Origin: Burkholderiales bacterium | Lineage (GTDB): Bacteria; Pseudomonadota; Gammaproteobacteria; Burkholderiales; Burkholderiaceae | Reading direction: 5' to 3' | Length of the DNA stretch: 29,084 nucleotides | Assembly: GCA_947371645.1 (NCBI GenBank) | Contig: CANBQJ010000023.1 | Span: 1-29,084, forward strand | Part shown: in pieces, positions 1 through 6,851 of the stretch | How the letters are laid out: each line of letters opens with the position of its first letter | How positions within the stretch are numbered: position 1 is the stretch's first letter | The notes under the pieces: model-generated | Told to the model about the DNA's origin: nothing | The model's database searches: none | Seen by the model: the letters and a program-made list of their open reading frames with translations, nothing else | Translations under genes and position numbers: made by a program

Positions 1-1
1 C

Positions 2-262
2 GTTCACGCCGCCGACATCGAAGCTGCGTTGAAAGCGGCCTTGAGCCCCGAAGCGCTCGTGGTGACTGATGACAGCGCCTCTCACGCCGGTCACGCGGGC
101 AGCGATGGTGCGGTCGAAGGCACCCACTTTTCTTTGCACATCAAGGCCCGCTGCTTCGCCGGAAAGGGCCCCGTGGCGCGACACAGGCTTGTGTATGATG
201 CCCTGCGCGATCTGATCCCTCGTGGCATCCATGCTTTGGAGATCAAGGCAGAGCCCGCGTGA
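2..262 (+). CDS. bolA: BolA family protein (5' end outside window)
   Basis: The reading frame is open from the left edge, so the true start lies outside the window. About 86 C-terminal residues are visible. They match the BolA/IbaG fold: an N-terminal helix (AADIEAALKAAL), a central THFSLHI strand and an RHRLVYDAL helix. BolA proteins pair with monothiol glutaredoxins in Fe-S cluster handling and affect stress morphology; that role is family knowledge. The stop codon lies 29 bases before the start of a parvulin-type isomerase gene, an arrangement common in Burkholderiales, so the two are probably cotranscribed. The family is clear; which BolA subtype this is cannot be settled from the fragment. 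Confidence 0.88.
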   Translation, partial: VHAADIEAALKAALSPEALVVTDDSASHAGHAGSDGAVEGTHFSLHIKARCFAGKGPVARHRLVYDALRDLIPRGIHALEIKAEPA

Positions 263-291
263 TTCCCCATTCAACCGGTTTTCCGCTCAAC

Positions 292-1110
292 ATGAAACTC
301 ACCCATTTCGCCAAGGCGGCCCTGCTGTCGGCCTCGCTCACCGTGGCCGCGCCGCTGGTGTTTGCGCAGAACATCACCACCGTCAACGGCAAGGCTGTGC
401 CCAAGTCCCGCGTGGACGCCATGATCGACCAGATCACCAAGCAAGCCCAGCCGGGGCAGCCTGCGCCCCCGCGCACGCCTGAGCTGGAAAAGAAGGTGAA
501 GGACGAAGTCGTCCTGCGCGAGATCTTCATCCAGGAAGCCGAACGCCGCGGCCTGCAGAAGTCCGATGACTACAAGGTCCAGATGGAGTTCGCCCGTCAG
601 AGCATCCTGATGCGCGCCCTGGTTCAGGACGAAGACAAGAAGAGCAAGGGCAGCGAAGCCGAAGCCCGCGTCGAGTACGACAAGCTCAAGGCAGCCGGTG
701 GCGACAAGGAATTCCGCGCCCGCCACATCCTGGTGGACAAGGAAGAAGACGCCAAGGCCCTGATCGCACAGATCAAGGGCGGCGCCAAGTTCGAAGACCT
801 GGCCAAGAAGAACTCCAAGGACACGGGCTCTGCCGAGAACGGTGGCGACCTGGACTGGGCCAACCCCAACAACTACGTGCCCGAGTTCGCCAAGGCACTG
901 ACGTCGCTGGAAAAGGGCCAGATCACCGAGACGCCCGTGAAGTCGCAGTTCGGCTATCACATCATCAAGCTGGAAGACGTGCGTGCCACGCAGTTCCCCC
1001 CGTTCGATGAAGTCAAGCCTCAGCTGATTCAGCGTCTGCAACAGCAGAAGATGGCCAAATTCCGCGACGAACTCAAGGCGAAGGCCAAGACGGACTACAA
1101 GTTCGACTGA
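292..1110 (+). CDS. Periplasmic parvulin-type peptidyl-prolyl cis-trans isomerase
   Basis: This 272-residue protein begins with a Sec signal peptide: MKL, a hydrophobic stretch, and a likely cleavage site after VFA near residue 25. A SurA/PpiD-like helical N-terminal region follows. The parvulin domain lies at about residues 140-240, with the hallmark ARHILV, the GGDLDW turn and the QFGYHIIKLED end. It should help fold outer-membrane or periplasmic proteins by isomerising X-Pro bonds. An upstream in-frame GTG at 259 overlaps the bolA stop, but the ATG at 292 begins a proper signal peptide and is preferred. The tail is rich in Lys and Gln. It is not full-length SurA, which is about 430 residues with two parvulin domains. 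Confidence 0.9.
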   Translation: MKLTHFAKAALLSASLTVAAPLVFAQNITTVNGKAVPKSRVDAMIDQITKQAQPGQPAPPRTPELEKKVKDEVVLREIFIQEAERRGLQKSDDYKVQMEFARQSILMRALVQDEDKKSKGSEAEARVEYDKLKAAGGDKEFRARHILVDKEEDAKALIAQIKGGAKFEDLAKKNSKDTGSAENGGDLDWANPNNYVPEFAKALTSLEKGQITETPVKSQFGYHIIKLEDVRATQFPPFDEVKPQLIQRLQQQKMAKFRDELKAKAKTDYKFD

Positions 1111-1150
1111 GCCCGGGCTCCGGCGCCCACGGTGCCGTCAGCGCCCATGA

Positions 1151-1176
1151 AAAAGGCCTCCGCAAGGAGGCCTTTT
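1151..1176. terminator. Bidirectional rho-independent terminator
   Basis: A perfect inverted repeat AAAAGGCCTCC / GGAGGCCTTTT encloses a GCAA tetraloop. It has a T-run on the plus side and an A-run that serves the minus side. It sits between the convergent isomerase and trmB genes and should stop transcription of both. Confidence 0.9.
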
Positions 1177-1206
1177 GCTTTGCTGCACCCGATGTGTCGA
1201 TGTGCG

Positions 1207-1938
1207 TCAGCGCTTGGTGAACACCAGGTCCCACACGCCATGGCCCAGGCGCAGGCCGCGCTGCTCGAACTTGGTGAGCGGGCGGTAGGCGGGCTTGTCG
1301 GCATAGGCTTCGGCCGTGTTGCGCAGGCTGGGTTCGGCGCCCAGCACGGCCAGCATCTGTTGGGCGTAGGGCTCCCAGTCGGTGGCGCAGTGCAGGTAGC
1401 CGCCAGGCGCCAGCCGCGCGCACAGCGCTTGCACCAGCGGCGGCTGGATCAACCGGCGCTTGTGGTGGCGCTTCTTGTGCCAGGGGTCGGGGAAGAAGAT
1501 GTGCACGCCGGCCAGCGAGCCCGGGCGGATCATGTGGTCCAGCACCTCGACGGCGTCATGGCGGACGATGCGCAGGTTGGCGAGGCCCAGGTCACCGATG
1601 TGCTTGAGCAAGGCGCCCACGCCGGGCTCGTGCACTTCGCAGCCGATGAAGTCGTGGTCGGGCAGCGTCTGCGCGATCTTGGCGGTGGCGTCGCCCATGC
1701 CAAAGCCGATCTCCAGCACCAGCGGGGCCTGGCGCCCAAACACCTGGGTGGCGTCCAGCAGCTGGTCCGGGGAGTAGGGCAGCACGAAGCGGGGCCCCAG
1801 TTCGGCCAGGGCGCGGGCCTGGCCTTCGGTCGTGCGTCCGGCACGCATCACGTAGCTGCGGATGGTGCGCGGGTGGTCCACGGGCGAGCCTTCGGCAGCG
1901 TCATCGCCAGTCGAGGCGATCTCGGGTTCTTGGTTCAT
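1207..1938 (-). CDS. trmB: tRNA (guanine-N7-)-methyltransferase TrmB
   Basis: This protein of 243 residues makes m7G46 in the variable loop of tRNAs, using S-adenosylmethionine. The SAM-binding motif is [11 protein letters not shown], followed by an [11 protein letters not shown] acidic strand. The family signature is [17 protein letters not shown], and the C-terminal region includes [12 protein letters not shown]. The frame stays open upstream to 2046, but the start at 1938 (MNQEPEIAS) gives a normal family length. The first 25 or so residues are low-complexity and acidic, as in other betaproteobacterial TrmB proteins. It converges with the isomerase gene across the shared terminator. Confidence 0.95.
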   Translation of the reverse strand: MNQEPEIASTGDDAAEGSPVDHPRTIRSYVMRAGRTTEGQARALAELGPRFVLPYSPDQLLDATQVFGRQAPLVLEIGFGMGDATAKIAQTLPDHDFIGCEVHEPGVGALLKHIGDLGLANLRIVRHDAVEVLDHMIRPGSLAGVHIFFPDPWHKKRHHKRRLIQPPLVQALCARLAPGGYLHCATDWEPYAQQMLAVLGAEPSLRNTAEAYADKPAYRPLTKFEQRGLRLGHGVWDLVFTKR

Positions 1939-2066
1939 GGGCGCGATTCTAGGTGGATCGATGGCCCCCGCATTTGAGGGGGTGACCTGGGGTTTCCGTG
2001 CAGGACTCGGCAGATGCCAGGGCGGCCTGCCGCGCACGGTGTGCACGGGGGTGAGGAATTTGCGAT

Positions 2067-2090
2067 CCTGTCGTCACAGGCCAGATGGCC
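2067..2090. other. Small inverted repeats upstream of the PEP-CTERM-like gene
   Basis: CCTGT-CGTC-ACAGG (2067-2080) is followed by the overlapping GGCC-AGAT-GGCC (2079-2090). Both lie in the 188-base gap between trmB and the secreted-protein gene, which otherwise shows nothing I can name. They could be operator half-sites or part of the 5' leader; the arms are short and chance is possible. Confidence 0.25.
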
Positions 2091-2126
2091 CCGTTGGGGG
2101 GCCCGCCAGATCCACCGAGGTGATCC

Positions 2127-2891
2127 ATGAAGTTCCGCATCACGACATTTGCCCGAGGCGCCGCCCTGGGTGTGGCCTTCGCGGTTCAGTCCATGAGCGC
2201 CAGCGCCGCGCTGGTGACCACCCTGCCAACCACCTTGCTGGACGCCGACGCGGTGTTCAGCTTTTCCAGCATCTCGATCAAGGCCATGGGCCTGTTGGGC
2301 GTGAGCGCCACGGCGCTGGGCAACGCCAGCAACGTGGCCGGCAATGCCTGGTCTTTCAACATGCCGGTGACCGAGGTCGCGGTGGGCATCTCCCTGCTGC
2401 CGCCCTCGATCACGCCCGTGTCGGGCAAGGCCACGGGCTCTGCGCTGCGCATTGCCGGCCCGGATGGTGGACTGGTGCTGGCCAACTTCGCACTGGACTT
2501 CAACCGCAATGTGCTCAAGGCTGACCTGACCACCTCGTCGGGTACCACCAAGGGCATGGACATCTACGGCTTCCACGTTGCCGACAAGCTGAGCGTGTCG
2601 ATGAGTGGCGGCTTGTCGCTGGACATGGCCATGGACAAGATGATCCTGACCTCGGGTGCCCGGGCCAGCTTCATGGACGCCCTGCAGTTGCCGGACTTTG
2701 CCGACGCCGTGATGTCCACGCTGGACTTTGGCACCATGAAGGTGAACATCTCGCCCTCGCTGCGCATGGGGGTCTCCGACAAGGCGTTCACGGCCAATGC
2801 CTCGATGGTGCCTGAGCAGCCGTCCCTGGCTTACATGTTGATGGGCCTGGTGGGCCTGGCCATGGTGTCGCGCCGCATCCACCGCGCTTGA
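2127..2891 (+). CDS. Secreted protein with PEP-CTERM-like sorting signal
   Basis: This 254-residue protein is of unknown function. It has an N-terminal signal peptide (MKFRITTFARG, then a hydrophobic stretch to about residue 28) and a Ser/Thr/Ala-rich, Cys-free body predicted to be extracytoplasmic. The C-terminal tail reads VPEQPS, then a hydrophobic segment (LAYMLMGLVGLAMV), then basic SRRIHRA. That is the three-part layout of PEP-CTERM signals, which exosortases process in Gram-negative bacteria that make extracellular polysaccharide. The usual VPEP is here VPEQP. A good ribosome binding site (GAGGTGA) precedes the ATG. No exosortase gene is in the window, so the processing enzyme would have to be encoded elsewhere. 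The body matched no family I recognise. Confidence 0.75.
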   Translation: MKFRITTFARGAALGVAFAVQSMSASAALVTTLPTTLLDADAVFSFSSISIKAMGLLGVSATALGNASNVAGNAWSFNMPVTEVAVGISLLPPSITPVSGKATGSALRIAGPDGGLVLANFALDFNRNVLKADLTTSSGTTKGMDIYGFHVADKLSVSMSGGLSLDMAMDKMILTSGARASFMDALQLPDFADAVMSTLDFGTMKVNISPSLRMGVSDKAFTANASMVPEQPSLAYMLMGLVGLAMVSRRIHRA

Positions 2892-2921
2892 GTGGCGACC
2901 GGGCGCACCTGGCGGGCAGGC

Positions 2922-2927
2922 TAGAAT
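2922..2927 (+). promoter_or_regulatory. Possible -10 box for tRNA-Gly
   Basis: TAGAAT lies 8 bases before the first base of the tRNA, a spacing typical of a tRNA promoter. No convincing -35 hexamer is visible in the GC-rich DNA upstream. Confidence 0.4.
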
Positions 2928-2935
2928 GGCCGCAC

Positions 2936-3009
2936 GCGGGTGTCGTTCAATGGTAGGACTCTTGCTTCCCAAGCAAATAACGTGGGTTCGATTCCCATCA
3001 CCCGCTCCA
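2936..3009 (+). tRNA. tRNA-Gly (anticodon CCC)
   Basis: A full cloverleaf can be drawn by eye. The acceptor stem GCGGGTG pairs with CACCCGC. The D arm is GTTC/GGAC around AATGGTA. The anticodon loop TTCCCAA places CCC at 2968-2970. The T arm GTGGG-TTCGATT-CCCAT has the usual TTCGA loop. The 3' CCA is encoded at 3007-3009 after the discriminator T. The outermost anticodon-stem pair is a C-A mismatch, which is tolerable. This tRNA reads GGG codons, which should be well used in a high-GC genome. It is a lone tRNA followed at once by its own terminator. Confidence 0.95.
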
Positions 3010-3022
3010 CAAGACACGCCAA

Positions 3023-3056
3023 AAGGCGCCAGGCTCATCCACCTGGCGCCTTTTTT
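3023..3056 (+). terminator. Rho-independent terminator after tRNA-Gly
   Basis: The stem AAGGCGCCAGG pairs with CCTGGCGCCTT across a short CTCATCCA loop and ends in a run of six T residues. It lies 14 bases downstream of the tRNA CCA end and separates the tRNA from the acyl-ligase cluster. Confidence 0.9.
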
Positions 3057-3184
3057 CTTGGGCCAGGGCTGGCGTGGCCTCGTTCGGACGACCATGGCCA
3101 CGGGCACCCGATCCATCCTTTCGCGGGGCAGACGCCCAGGCGTTTGTCGATATATTGGTGAGGTCTGCACCCACAAGCTTTGCC

Positions 3185-4726
3185 ATGCTGTTGCATCAAT
3201 TCTTTGAATACACGGCTGCACGACTGCCCGACAAGGTGGCCGTGGTGGTGGATGGTCGGCGCTTGACCTTCCGTGAACTGGCGGAGCAGGTACGCGTGCT
3301 GGCCAGTGCCTTGCAGCAGCGCGGCGTGCAGCCCGGAGACCGGGTGGCGCTCTTCCTCGACAACCACGCCGAGATGGTGGCGGCGATCTTTGCGACGCTG
3401 CAGGCGGGGGCGGTCTTCATGCCGATCAACCCGCTGACCAAGCAAGACAAGCTCGCCTACCTGCTCAATGATTCGCAAGCCAGTGCTTTGCTGACGCAGG
3501 GCTCGTTGGCGGCCACCTACAACGCGGCATTGGCGCAAGCGCCCACTGTGCGCACGGCGCTGGTGGTGTCGGGCAAGCCCGGTGTGGTGGAAGACGCGCG
3601 GGTGTCGCCCTGGCCTGATGGCCCTGTTGGCCCCGCGGCCCCGGGCGGCGCCTTGGCCGCACCGCAGACCATCGATCAGGACCTGGCGGCCATCATCTAC
3701 ACCTCAGGTTCAACCGGCGATGCCAAGGGCGTGATGCTCACCCACCTGAACATGGTCAGCGCCTGCACCTCCGTGAGCACCTACCTGGGCTTGCGCGAGT
3801 CCGACGTGGTGTCGTGTGCCTTGCCGCTGGCTTTTGACTACGGGCTCTACCAGCTGCTGATGTCCGTCAAGGTGGGGGCCACACTGGTGCTGGAGCGCTC
3901 CTTTGCCTTCCCGGTGCAGGTGCTGCAGAACATGGTGCAGGAGCGGGTGACGGTGTTCCCCGGCGTGCCCACCATGTTCACGCTGATGATGAACCTCCAG
4001 AGCCTGCCCACCTTCGATTTGTCGGGCTTGCGCATGGTCACCAACACGGCAGCGGCGCTGTCGGAGTCGCACATCCAGAAGCTGAGGGCCCTGTTCCCGC
4101 AGGCCAGCTTGTTTTCCATGTACGGGCTGACGGAGTGCAAGCGGGTGACCTACCTGCCGCCCGATCAGCTCGACATCCGGCCCACCAGCGTGGGGCGCGG
4201 CATGCCCAACGAAGAGGTCTGGCTGGTGGACGATGACGGGCAGCGCCTGCCGCATGGCCGCACGGGTGAGCTGGTGATCCGTGGCTCCAACGTCATGCGC
4301 GGGTATTGGCGCAAGCCTGAGCAGACGGCCGAGCGGCTCAAGCCAGGGCCCATCCCAGGCGAGATGGTGTTGTACTCGGGCGATCTGTTCCGAACCGACG
4401 GTGAGGGCTACCTGTACTTTGTGGCCCGCAAGGACGACATCATCAAGAGCCGTGGCGAAAAGGTCAGCCCTCGCGAGGTCGAGAACGTCCTGCATGCGCT
4501 CGATGGCGTCTACGAAGTGGCGGTGGTGGGGGTGCCCGACGAGCTGCTGGGCGAGGCGGTGAAGGCCTTCGTGGTGCTCAAGCCGGGCGCCCAACACACA
4601 GAGCGGGATGTGCTCCGGCATTGTCTGGGTCACCTGGAGAGCTTCATGGTGCCCAAGCAGGTGGTGTTCGTGGACGCACTGCCGCGCACCGACACAGGCA
4701 AGATCAAAAAAACCGGATTGGCTTGA
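3185..4726 (+). CDS. AMP-forming acyl-CoA/acyl-carrier ligase
   Basis: This 513-residue class I adenylate-forming enzyme activates a carboxylic acid as the acyl-AMP and passes it to CoA or a carrier-protein thiol. The P-loop YTSGSTGDAKG lies at about residues 170-181. MYGLTECKRVTYLPP lies near 312 and YSGDLFRTD near 398. The hinge RKDDIIKSRGEKVSP follows, and the terminal catalytic-lysine motif RTDTGKIKKTG ends the protein. The ECKR variant reminds me of ligases found in exosortase-A polysaccharide loci (TIGR03098-like); this is from memory. The frame is open back to 3074, but MLLHQFFEYTA at 3185 is the normal N-terminus; no strong Shine-Dalgarno is seen. It is the first gene of the eight-gene cluster. 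The substrate is unknown. Confidence 0.87.
   Translation: MLLHQFFEYTAARLPDKVAVVVDGRRLTFRELAEQVRVLASALQQRGVQPGDRVALFLDNHAEMVAAIFATLQAGAVFMPINPLTKQDKLAYLLNDSQASALLTQGSLAATYNAALAQAPTVRTALVVSGKPGVVEDARVSPWPDGPVGPAAPGGALAAPQTIDQDLAAIIYTSGSTGDAKGVMLTHLNMVSACTSVSTYLGLRESDVVSCALPLAFDYGLYQLLMSVKVGATLVLERSFAFPVQVLQNMVQERVTVFPGVPTMFTLMMNLQSLPTFDLSGLRMVTNTAAALSESHIQKLRALFPQASLFSMYGLTECKRVTYLPPDQLDIRPTSVGRGMPNEEVWLVDDDGQRLPHGRTGELVIRGSNVMRGYWRKPEQTAERLKPGPIPGEMVLYSGDLFRTDGEGYLYFVARKDDIIKSRGEKVSPREVENVLHALDGVYEVAVVGVPDELLGEAVKAFVVLKPGAQHTERDVLRHCLGHLESFMVPKQVVFVDALPRTDTGKIKKTGLA
4706..4712 (+). other. A7 homopolymer at the end of the acyl ligase gene
   Basis: Seven consecutive A residues encode the KK of the conserved KIKKTG motif. 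A -1 shift, or transcriptional addition of one A, would enter the frame of the next gene. That frame is open from about 4621 to 5754, so the result would be a ligase-NadE fusion with a linker of about 14 residues. Whether slippage happens is unknown. Confidence 0.4.
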
Positions 4727-4752
4727 CCCGATTGGCCACACAGGACCACCTC

Positions 4753-5754
4753 ATGAGCACTCCCCCTTTTGGCGCCCACGTGCTGGCCCTTGATGCCCCT
4801 GCGGAGGTGAGTCGCATTGCCGCGCACATCGTGGGTGCACTGCGGCGTTTTCACAAGCGCGGCGTGGTGCTGGGGCTGTCCGGCGGGGTGGACAGCTCGG
4901 TCTGTGCCGCCCTGGCCGTGCAGGCCCTGGGCCCGAAAAAAGTGTTTGGCCTGTTGATGCCCGAGCGCGACTCCAGCAGCGCCAGCGAGGACCTCGGGCG
5001 TGCGGTGGCCGAACAGTTGGGCATTGCTCACCTGCTGGAAAACATCGGCCCGACGGTGGAGGCCATCGGTTGCTACCGCTGGCGCGACGAGGCCATGCGC
5101 GAGGTCTTTCCCGATTACACGGAGGCCTGGAAAAGCAAGATCGCCATTTCAGGCGGTTCGCAAGGGCACATCAACCACTTCAAGCTCATCGTGCAGTCGC
5201 CGGATGGGGTGCTGCATGAGGCGCGCTTGCCCTTGCAGGCCTACCTGCAGATCGTGGCTGCCACCAACTACAAGCAGCGCATCCGCAAAACGGTTGAGTA
5301 CTTCCATGCCGACCGCCTGAACTACGCGGTGATCGGCACGCCCAACCTGCTCGAGTACGACCAGGGCTTTTTCGTCAAGAACGGCGATGGTGCCGCCGAC
5401 ATCAAACCCATTGCCCACCTCTACAAGACGCAGGTGTATGCCCTGGCGCGCCACCTGGGCCTGCCCGAGGCGGTCTGCAACGCCACGCCAACCACCGACA
5501 CCTACAGCCTGGCCCAGGGGCAAGACGAGTTCTATTTCGCGCTGCCATACGACAAGATGGACCTGGCCTTGTGGGCGCGCAACCATGCGCTGCCAGCCGC
5601 TGAGCTGGCCCAGGCGCTGGGCATCCAGCCGGCCGATGCCGAGATCATCTACGCCGACATCGATGCCAAGCGACGAGCCACGCAGTACCTGCATGCCAGG
5701 CCCGCCTTGCTTGAGCCAGACCCGGTTGCGCCTGTGTCCGGTCGCGCGGCTTGA
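4753..5754 (+). CDS. NadE-like ATP pyrophosphatase (amidating enzyme, no glutaminase domain)
   Basis: This 333-residue protein resembles ammonia-dependent NAD synthetase. It has the PP-loop SGGVDSS (residues 43-49), GTPNLLEYDQGFF (195-207) and NGDGAADIKPIAHLYKTQV (210-228). NadE adenylates the carboxylate of nicotinate adenine dinucleotide and amidates it. About 60 extra residues (105-170) sit between the first half and the conserved NYKQRIRK helix, where ordinary NadE has only a short link. That insertion, and the position among carrier-protein and acyl-ligase genes, suggests a different carboxylate substrate. There is no N-terminal glutaminase domain, so ammonia must be free or come from a partner, perhaps the asparagine-synthase-like protein downstream. 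A true NadE cannot be excluded. Confidence 0.8.
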   Translation: MSTPPFGAHVLALDAPAEVSRIAAHIVGALRRFHKRGVVLGLSGGVDSSVCAALAVQALGPKKVFGLLMPERDSSSASEDLGRAVAEQLGIAHLLENIGPTVEAIGCYRWRDEAMREVFPDYTEAWKSKIAISGGSQGHINHFKLIVQSPDGVLHEARLPLQAYLQIVAATNYKQRIRKTVEYFHADRLNYAVIGTPNLLEYDQGFFVKNGDGAADIKPIAHLYKTQVYALARHLGLPEAVCNATPTTDTYSLAQGQDEFYFALPYDKMDLALWARNHALPAAELAQALGIQPADAEIIYADIDAKRRATQYLHARPALLEPDPVAPVSGRAA

Positions 5755-5765
5755 GGGTGCAAACG

Positions 5766-6713
5766 ATGTCCTCTGTGCCCGTTTTGAGTCCTGAAGATCA
5801 GCGTTGCCTGGGTGTGGCGGGCTGTCAGCAGTTTGCAGGCCGGCTTGAGCAGCTGGCGAAGGCCTTGTCGACCTTGCCGGACAAACCGGAGGAGACCGCA
5901 GCGTCAGCCTTGCGCGCGCTGTGGCTGGCTGCAGCCGGTTCACCCATGTCCGTCGAGCGCGCCGGTGAACAGGTGCTGCCCGCCCTGGACGACGCGCACA
6001 GCGCCCGGCTCGATGGGCTGGTCGCTCAGCGCGTGGCCGGGGTGCCCCTGGCGCACATCACCGGGTTCCAGCGGTTCATGGGGCTGGAGTTGCTGGCTGG
6101 CCCGCAAGCGCTGATCCCTCGCGCCGAGACGGCACTGCTGGCGCAGGCGGCCTTGGCCAAACTGAAGGCGGCGGCCGACGCACAGGGCCATGCCCTGGTG
6201 ATCGACGTGTGCACAGGCAGCGGCAACCTGGCGGTGGCGCTGGCGCATGGCGAGCCCAGGGCCCAGGTCCACGCGGCGGATCTGTCTGACGAAGCCGTTG
6301 GCCTGGCACAGCGCAACGTGGACCAGCTGGGACTGGGCGTTCGGGTGCAGTCCCACTGTGGGGATTTCCTGGCGCCCTTCGCGCACGAAGCCTTCCATGG
6401 CCAGGTGGACGTGCTGGTGTGCAACCCGCCCTACATCTCGTCGGCCAAGGTCAAGGCCATGCCGGACGAAATCGCCGGTCATGAGCCTCAGCTGGCCTTC
6501 GATGGCGGCCCTTTTGGCATCCGCATGCTCCAGCGCCTGATGCGCGAAGCTCCCGATTTTTTGCGCTCTGGCGGCTGGCTGGCGTTTGAAGTCGGGCTGG
6601 GTCAAGGGCCAGCGGTGCTGCAGTGGCTGGGCAAGATGCCTGAGTTCGTGCGCACCGAGACGCAAGCCGATGCGCACGGGCAGATCCGGGTGGTGCTGGC
6701 ATTGCGCGCCTGA
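5766..6713 (+). CDS. PrmC/HemK-like N5-glutamine or related methyltransferase
   Basis: This 315-residue class I SAM methyltransferase resembles PrmC, which methylates the glutamine of the release-factor GGQ loop. Visible features are HITGFQRFMGLELL, the LIPRAETALL segment (PRPETE in typical PrmC), the SAM motif VIDVCTGSGNLA near residue 145 and the catalytic CNPPY near 220. HEPQLAFDGGPFG and GGWLAFEVGLGQG follow. The NPPY motif indicates methylation of an amide nitrogen. It is not next to prfA, where housekeeping prmC usually sits, but inside a cluster with two amide-forming enzymes. I infer a cluster-specific substrate. A TTG at 5751 overlaps the preceding stop, but the ATG at 5766 has a GAGGG site in front and is preferred. 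Confidence 0.82.
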   Translation: MSSVPVLSPEDQRCLGVAGCQQFAGRLEQLAKALSTLPDKPEETAASALRALWLAAAGSPMSVERAGEQVLPALDDAHSARLDGLVAQRVAGVPLAHITGFQRFMGLELLAGPQALIPRAETALLAQAALAKLKAAADAQGHALVIDVCTGSGNLAVALAHGEPRAQVHAADLSDEAVGLAQRNVDQLGLGVRVQSHCGDFLAPFAHEAFHGQVDVLVCNPPYISSAKVKAMPDEIAGHEPQLAFDGGPFGIRMLQRLMREAPDFLRSGGWLAFEVGLGQGPAVLQWLGKMPEFVRTETQADAHGQIRVVLALRA

Positions 6714-6790
6714 CCGTGCCTGGGGCATGGCCCTGCGCACACGGCGTCATGCCGGCGCGACAGCGGCTGTCCGGACACTTCATTCCTGGG

Positions 6791-6803
6791 GTTCAAGTTG
6801 AAC
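6791..6803. promoter_or_regulatory. Palindrome upstream of the asparagine-synthase-like gene
   Basis: A perfect 13-base palindrome (GTTCAA-G-TTGAAC) lies in the 138-base gap before the amidotransferase gene, the only sizeable gap in the cluster. It could be an operator for an internal promoter. No convincing promoter hexamers flank it. Confidence 0.35.
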
Positions 6804-6851
6804 GCCTTCTGCGTATCATGACGTGTGACGGGTCATATGGGGGTGGGCTGG

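Noticed and set aside
1935..3221. Open frame of 428 codons on the minus strand across the PEP-CTERM-like gene and the tRNA
   Set aside because: It crosses a tRNA gene and its terminator and shows only compositional bias; the plus-strand gene has a signal peptide, sorting tail and ribosome binding site.
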